This document shows positions 6,609 to 9,224 of a DNA stretch of 9,224 bases, one piece after another. The position numbers and the translations under genes are program-made. The stretch's first letter is position 1. The number at the start of each line of letters is the position of its first letter. The notes beneath the pieces were generated by a model. That model was not told where the DNA came from and did not search any database. It worked only from the letters and a program-made list of their open reading frames with translations. The stretch is from Bacteroidota bacterium (GTDB lineage Bacteria > Bacteroidota > Bacteroidia > J057), in the NCBI GenBank assembly GCA_004292985.1, contig RDXT01000557.1:1-9224 (forward strand). Direction: 5' to 3'.

Positions 6609-9056
6609 TTATGAGCCGCCTCCTTCATCCCCATCGAGGTTGCGGCGGGGTTTCCCGGCATTCTTCGATTGGTTCAGACGGTAGGTAAATGTAAGATTGA
6701 TCTGCCTGCGCCGCCACTGCGAGTCGCTGTAGGTATAAAAATCCTCGCCGGTGGTGCTCATGCGCATGCGGCGGGTGTTAAAAACGTCGGTTGCATTCAG
6801 CGTAAGGGTACCATTGCCTTTAAACAGGTCTTTGTTGGCGGCCAGATCGAGGTAATAAAGTGCTTTTCTGCGGCCCTGGGGCAGGAGTTGCGGCGCTTCG
6901 TAATTGCCTCTGACCTGAAAATCAATGTTTCCGGGCAGGGTAAAGCGGGAGGTCTGCCGCGCAAACCAGCTATAGGTGTCGCTGCCGATATTTGCATTTA
7001 TATTGGATCCGTCGGTGATGGCGCGGAAAAAATTGGCATTTACATCGAGTTTCCACCAGCTAAAGGGGGTAAAGGTGGCGGTAAATTCGGCTCCGAAGGC
7101 ATCTTCGCTCAGCAGGTTTTGCGGCAGGGTACTTGCCACACCGGCCTCATCAACGGTGCGGATGCGCTCTACCTTGCCCCGCGTGTGGCGGTAATAAACA
7201 GAGGAACTGATGGAGGCTTTTTCAAAATATTTGAGGTGGCCCATATCTATCACCTGGCTGAATTCAGGATTCAGGTCGGGGTTGCCCGCGAAAAAGTTGC
7301 GGTTGTCGCTGTAGGTAACGAAGGGGCTGAGTTCGTTGTAGCGTGGGCGGCGGACCCGGCGGCTGTAGCTGAGCTGAAGGGCATGATCCTGAGGCAGTTT
7401 CCAGGTCAGATGTGCGCTGGGGAAGAGGTTGGCATAGCTGCGCGGATTGAGTTGCTGGGTCTGTACAAGCTCCGTCTGAATGTCGGTAAACTCTGCCCGG
7501 AGACCCGCCTGATAGGAGATTTTTTTCCAGCTATTGCCCAGTATTCCGTAGGCCGCGTGGATGTTTTCGTTGTAAATGAAGTTATTATTCAGCCCCAAAA
7601 CCGGACTCCATTCGCCATTTTTTTCCTGCTGGGTAACGGCATAATTATTTGTCATGTCACGGAAACTGCTCCTCACCCCTGTTTCAAATTTACCCTCTTT
7701 GCCTATCGGCTGAAGGTAGTCGAGCTGAAAGAGCCATTGTTTTTCTGTTTCATCATTCAGCGCCTTTTGGATCAGCGTCTGGCCGGGATTGGGGCTTCCA
7801 TCGCCGAAGGTACTGCTCTGGGTAAAGGTCTGGTCCGAATTTTCCCAATAGTCGAGATAGCGGAGGTCTGCCAGCAGTTCGTGGCCTTTGCGCTCGAAGT
7901 TTTTACGGTAACTGAGGATGTATTCGGAATTCGGTTCGTCCTCGGTTTCGTCCTGCTGCCGCTGGGTAATGCTGCTTAAATTGCTGGTATTCAGCAGATA
8001 ATCTTCGTAGGTGAAATTTGTAATCCGGTGGGCATCGCTGCGGCGCAGCATATAGGAGGCCGTCAGCACATTTTTGTCATTGATGTAAAAATCCAGACCG
8101 CCCTTGATATTGTTATTAAAGCCTGTCATTTCTCCCTGCGAACGCTGGAACAAGTAGCGGGTCGTATCGCCATCGTACAACTCCTGATAGAGGCTGCCGA
8201 CATTGGGCTGGATGCGGTAAAAAATACCGTAGTTGATAAAAAAGTTGATGTTGCGGCGGCGGTAATTGAGGTTGGCCGAAGCCCCGTAATTGGCAGGCTG
8301 CCCTGTAATCACTTCAAATGAGCCATTAAAGCCCTGTTTTTTCTCTTTTTTCAGCACAATGTTAATCACCCCGGCATTGCCTTCCGCCTCATAGCGCGCC
8401 GAGGGATTCGTAATCACCTCCACCCGCTCGATCAGGCTGCCCTGCAACTGCTGGAGGCCGCTGCCGCCTTTAAAACTGACCAGACCGGAGGGTTTTCCAT
8501 CTATCAAAATCCGCACATTGTCGCTGCCGCGCAATTTCACATTGCCTTCGGCATCCACCGACACCGAGGGAATATTTGCCAGAATATCCGAAGCGGTGGA
8601 ACCTGCATTGGAGAGGTCTTTGCCTACATTAAAAATCCGTTTATCAAGCGAAAACTCCATGCTGCTTTTTTCGCCCTCGATCACAACCTCTTCGATGTCC
8701 AGCGCTTTCAGTTCGAGCGCGATTGTGCCCAAATCTGCCTCATCAGCAGCACTTTTGAGTGAAATATCTGGAAAAACGGCTGTCTGGTAGCCCATAAAAG
8801 CCACTTCCAGCAGATAGCTTCCGGGCAGCGCTTCCAGCGTAAAAGCACCATCGGCAGCAGAAAGCCCCTGCACAACTACCTGACTATCAGTCTCCTGCAT
8901 GAGACGCAGCGAAGCGAAGCCCAGTGGGCTGCCCGACTGTTTATCCTGAACATGCCCAATAACACGCGCCTTTTGGGCCGATACAGGCAGGCAAAGGGCC
9001 AGCAGGAGGGCAAGGCTGCCCATACGCCCGGAGAACAGGAACTTGGATTGTATCAT
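6609..9056 (-). CDS. TonB-dependent-receptor-like outer membrane beta-barrel protein
   Basis: This 815-residue protein belongs to the Bacteroidota outer-membrane beta-barrel family with a carboxypeptidase-regulatory-like N-terminus. Residues 1-27 look like a Sec signal peptide (Lys5 and Arg11, hydrophobic core, cleavage after VSA); Cys22 does not sit in a good lipobox. Residues of about 31-115 (VIGHVQDKQSGSPLGFASL, then GAFTLEALPGSYLLEVAFMGYQ) form the CarboxypepD_reg-like domain. A plug domain follows, with DILANIPSVSVDAEGNVKLRG, VRILIDGKPSG near 182-192 and EGNAGVINIVLKK near 225-237. The rest is an alternating, aromatic-rich barrel ending in RRQINLTFTYRLN, then a short polar tail ending in Asp-Glu-Gly-Gly-Gly-Ser. 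I see no clear TonB box, no SusD partner and no substrate clue. The start is the ATG at 9056, 6 nt after the preceding hydrolase gene, so it is probably translated from the same message. The ligand is unknown. Confidence 0.92.
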   Translation of the reverse strand: MIQSKFLFSGRMGSLALLLALCLPVSAQKARVIGHVQDKQSGSPLGFASLRLMQETDSQVVVQGLSAADGAFTLEALPGSYLLEVAFMGYQTAVFPDISLKSAADEADLGTIALELKALDIEEVVIEGEKSSMEFSLDKRIFNVGKDLSNAGSTASDILANIPSVSVDAEGNVKLRGSDNVRILIDGKPSGLVSFKGGSGLQQLQGSLIERVEVITNPSARYEAEGNAGVINIVLKKEKKQGFNGSFEVITGQPANYGASANLNYRRRNINFFINYGIFYRIQPNVGSLYQELYDGDTTRYLFQRSQGEMTGFNNNIKGGLDFYINDKNVLTASYMLRRSDAHRITNFTYEDYLLNTSNLSSITQRQQDETEDEPNSEYILSYRKNFERKGHELLADLRYLDYWENSDQTFTQSSTFGDGSPNPGQTLIQKALNDETEKQWLFQLDYLQPIGKEGKFETGVRSSFRDMTNNYAVTQQEKNGEWSPVLGLNNNFIYNENIHAAYGILGNSWKKISYQAGLRAEFTDIQTELVQTQQLNPRSYANLFPSAHLTWKLPQDHALQLSYSRRVRRPRYNELSPFVTYSDNRNFFAGNPDLNPEFSQVIDMGHLKYFEKASISSSVYYRHTRGKVERIRTVDEAGVASTLPQNLLSEDAFGAEFTATFTPFSWWKLDVNANFFRAITDGSNINANIGSDTYSWFARQTSRFTLPGNIDFQVRGNYEAPQLLPQGRRKALYYLDLAANKDLFKGNGTLTLNATDVFNTRRMRMSTTGEDFYTYSDSQWRRRQINLTFTYRLNQSKNAGKPRRNLDGDEGGGS

Positions 9057-9062
9057 ACCTTG

Positions 9063-9224
9063 TTATTTTAACCAGCCCGCTTCGGCCAGCCATGCTTTAC
9101 AGTCTTCAGACCAGCGGGTTACGCTCCCGCTTTTGTGGCGGGCAAAGGAAAATCCATGTCCGCCTGTGGGGTAAATCAGCAAAGAGGCGCTGATCCCCTG
9201 CTTACGGAGGGCTTCGTAAAAGCG
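9063..9224 (-). CDS. Alpha/beta-hydrolase (esterase-like), C-terminal fragment
   Basis: Only the last 53 codons are in the window; the gene begins beyond the right edge. Read from 9224, the frame gives RFYEALRKQGISASLLIYPT followed by GGHGFSFARHKSG and ends in WLAEAGWLK before a TAA at 9063-9065. The pattern of an amphipathic FYEAL helix, a strand, YP-x-GGHGF, and a final Trp-rich helix is characteristic of the C-terminus of alpha/beta-hydrolases of the acetyl-xylan-esterase-like, dienelactone-hydrolase and prolyl-oligopeptidase group. The His of GGHGF (codon at 9158-9156) would be the catalytic-triad histidine. The nucleophile Ser and acid lie outside, so the substrate class cannot be told. 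The gene is 6 nt upstream of the receptor gene and probably heads the same operon. Confidence 0.8.
   Translation of the reverse strand, partial: RFYEALRKQGISASLLIYPTGGHGFSFARHKSGSVTRWSEDCKAWLAEAGWLK

Noticed and set aside
6596..6661. N-terminal extension of the helicase by 22 residues (ATG at 6661, or 6634 or 6628)
   Set aside because: These starts lie inside the receptor gene, and the added residues look like out-of-frame receptor coding sequence. The ATG at 6595 places Walker A at the expected position.
5735..6688. Plus-strand open frame (317 codons) opposite the start of the helicase gene
   Set aside because: It overlaps the Walker A region and the helicase-receptor junction in antisense and has no recognisable domain.
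6669..7979. Plus-strand open frame (436 codons) opposite the receptor gene
   Set aside because: It is antisense to a well-supported receptor. The translation has no motif I recognise, and there is no space for a promoter or start region of its own.
9035..9056. Lipoprotein reading of the receptor's N-terminus because of Cys22
   Set aside because: The residue before Cys22 is Leu, which does not suit a lipobox. A signal peptidase I site after VSA fits better.
1..9224. CRISPR array, insertion sequence, tRNA, rRNA or phage genes
   Set aside because: I saw no regularly spaced repeats of 25-40 bp, no transposase motifs or terminal inverted repeats, and no structured RNA gene. The heptamer and octamer arrays are too short-period for CRISPR.

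Overview
The window reads as a bacterial chromosome segment from a member of the Bacteroidota. The evidence is a large outer-membrane receptor with an N-terminal carboxypeptidase-regulatory-like domain, a long-form HisG with a C-terminal regulatory domain, gene starts without obvious Shine-Dalgarno sequences, and a possible Bacteroidota-style TTTG/nnnnTTTG promoter. Base composition looks GC-rich for that phylum (judged by eye, mid-50s percent). The order or genus cannot be fixed from the sequence alone. All six genes seen lie on the minus strand, so transcription runs from the right end to the left end.

Right part (about 9224 to 3425, in transcription order): the last 53 codons of an alpha/beta-hydrolase, probably an esterase; a complete 815-residue TonB-dependent-receptor-like outer-membrane protein; and a complete AddA/RecB-type helicase-nuclease of about 1056 residues. 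The gaps are only 6 and 13 nt, so the three are probably co-transcribed although their functions do not obviously belong together.

Middle part (3361 to 158): after a 63-nt gap that may hold a promoter comes a compact histidine-biosynthesis operon hisG-hisD-hisC, with 2-nt and 1-nt spacers when the ATG starts are used. HisG starts the pathway (ATP plus PRPP), HisD does the last two oxidations to histidine, and HisC transaminates imidazole-acetol phosphate. The usual next gene, hisB, is not visible.

Left end (1 to 157): no gene, but three different repeat structures are packed here: three spaced copies of a 14-bp motif, a short octamer tandem repeat, and a seven-unit heptamer tandem repeat that runs into the end of hisC and supplies its stop codon. 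This is the most unusual part of the window. The rest is mostly conventional housekeeping and surface-protein coding sequence. I found no convincing new system.
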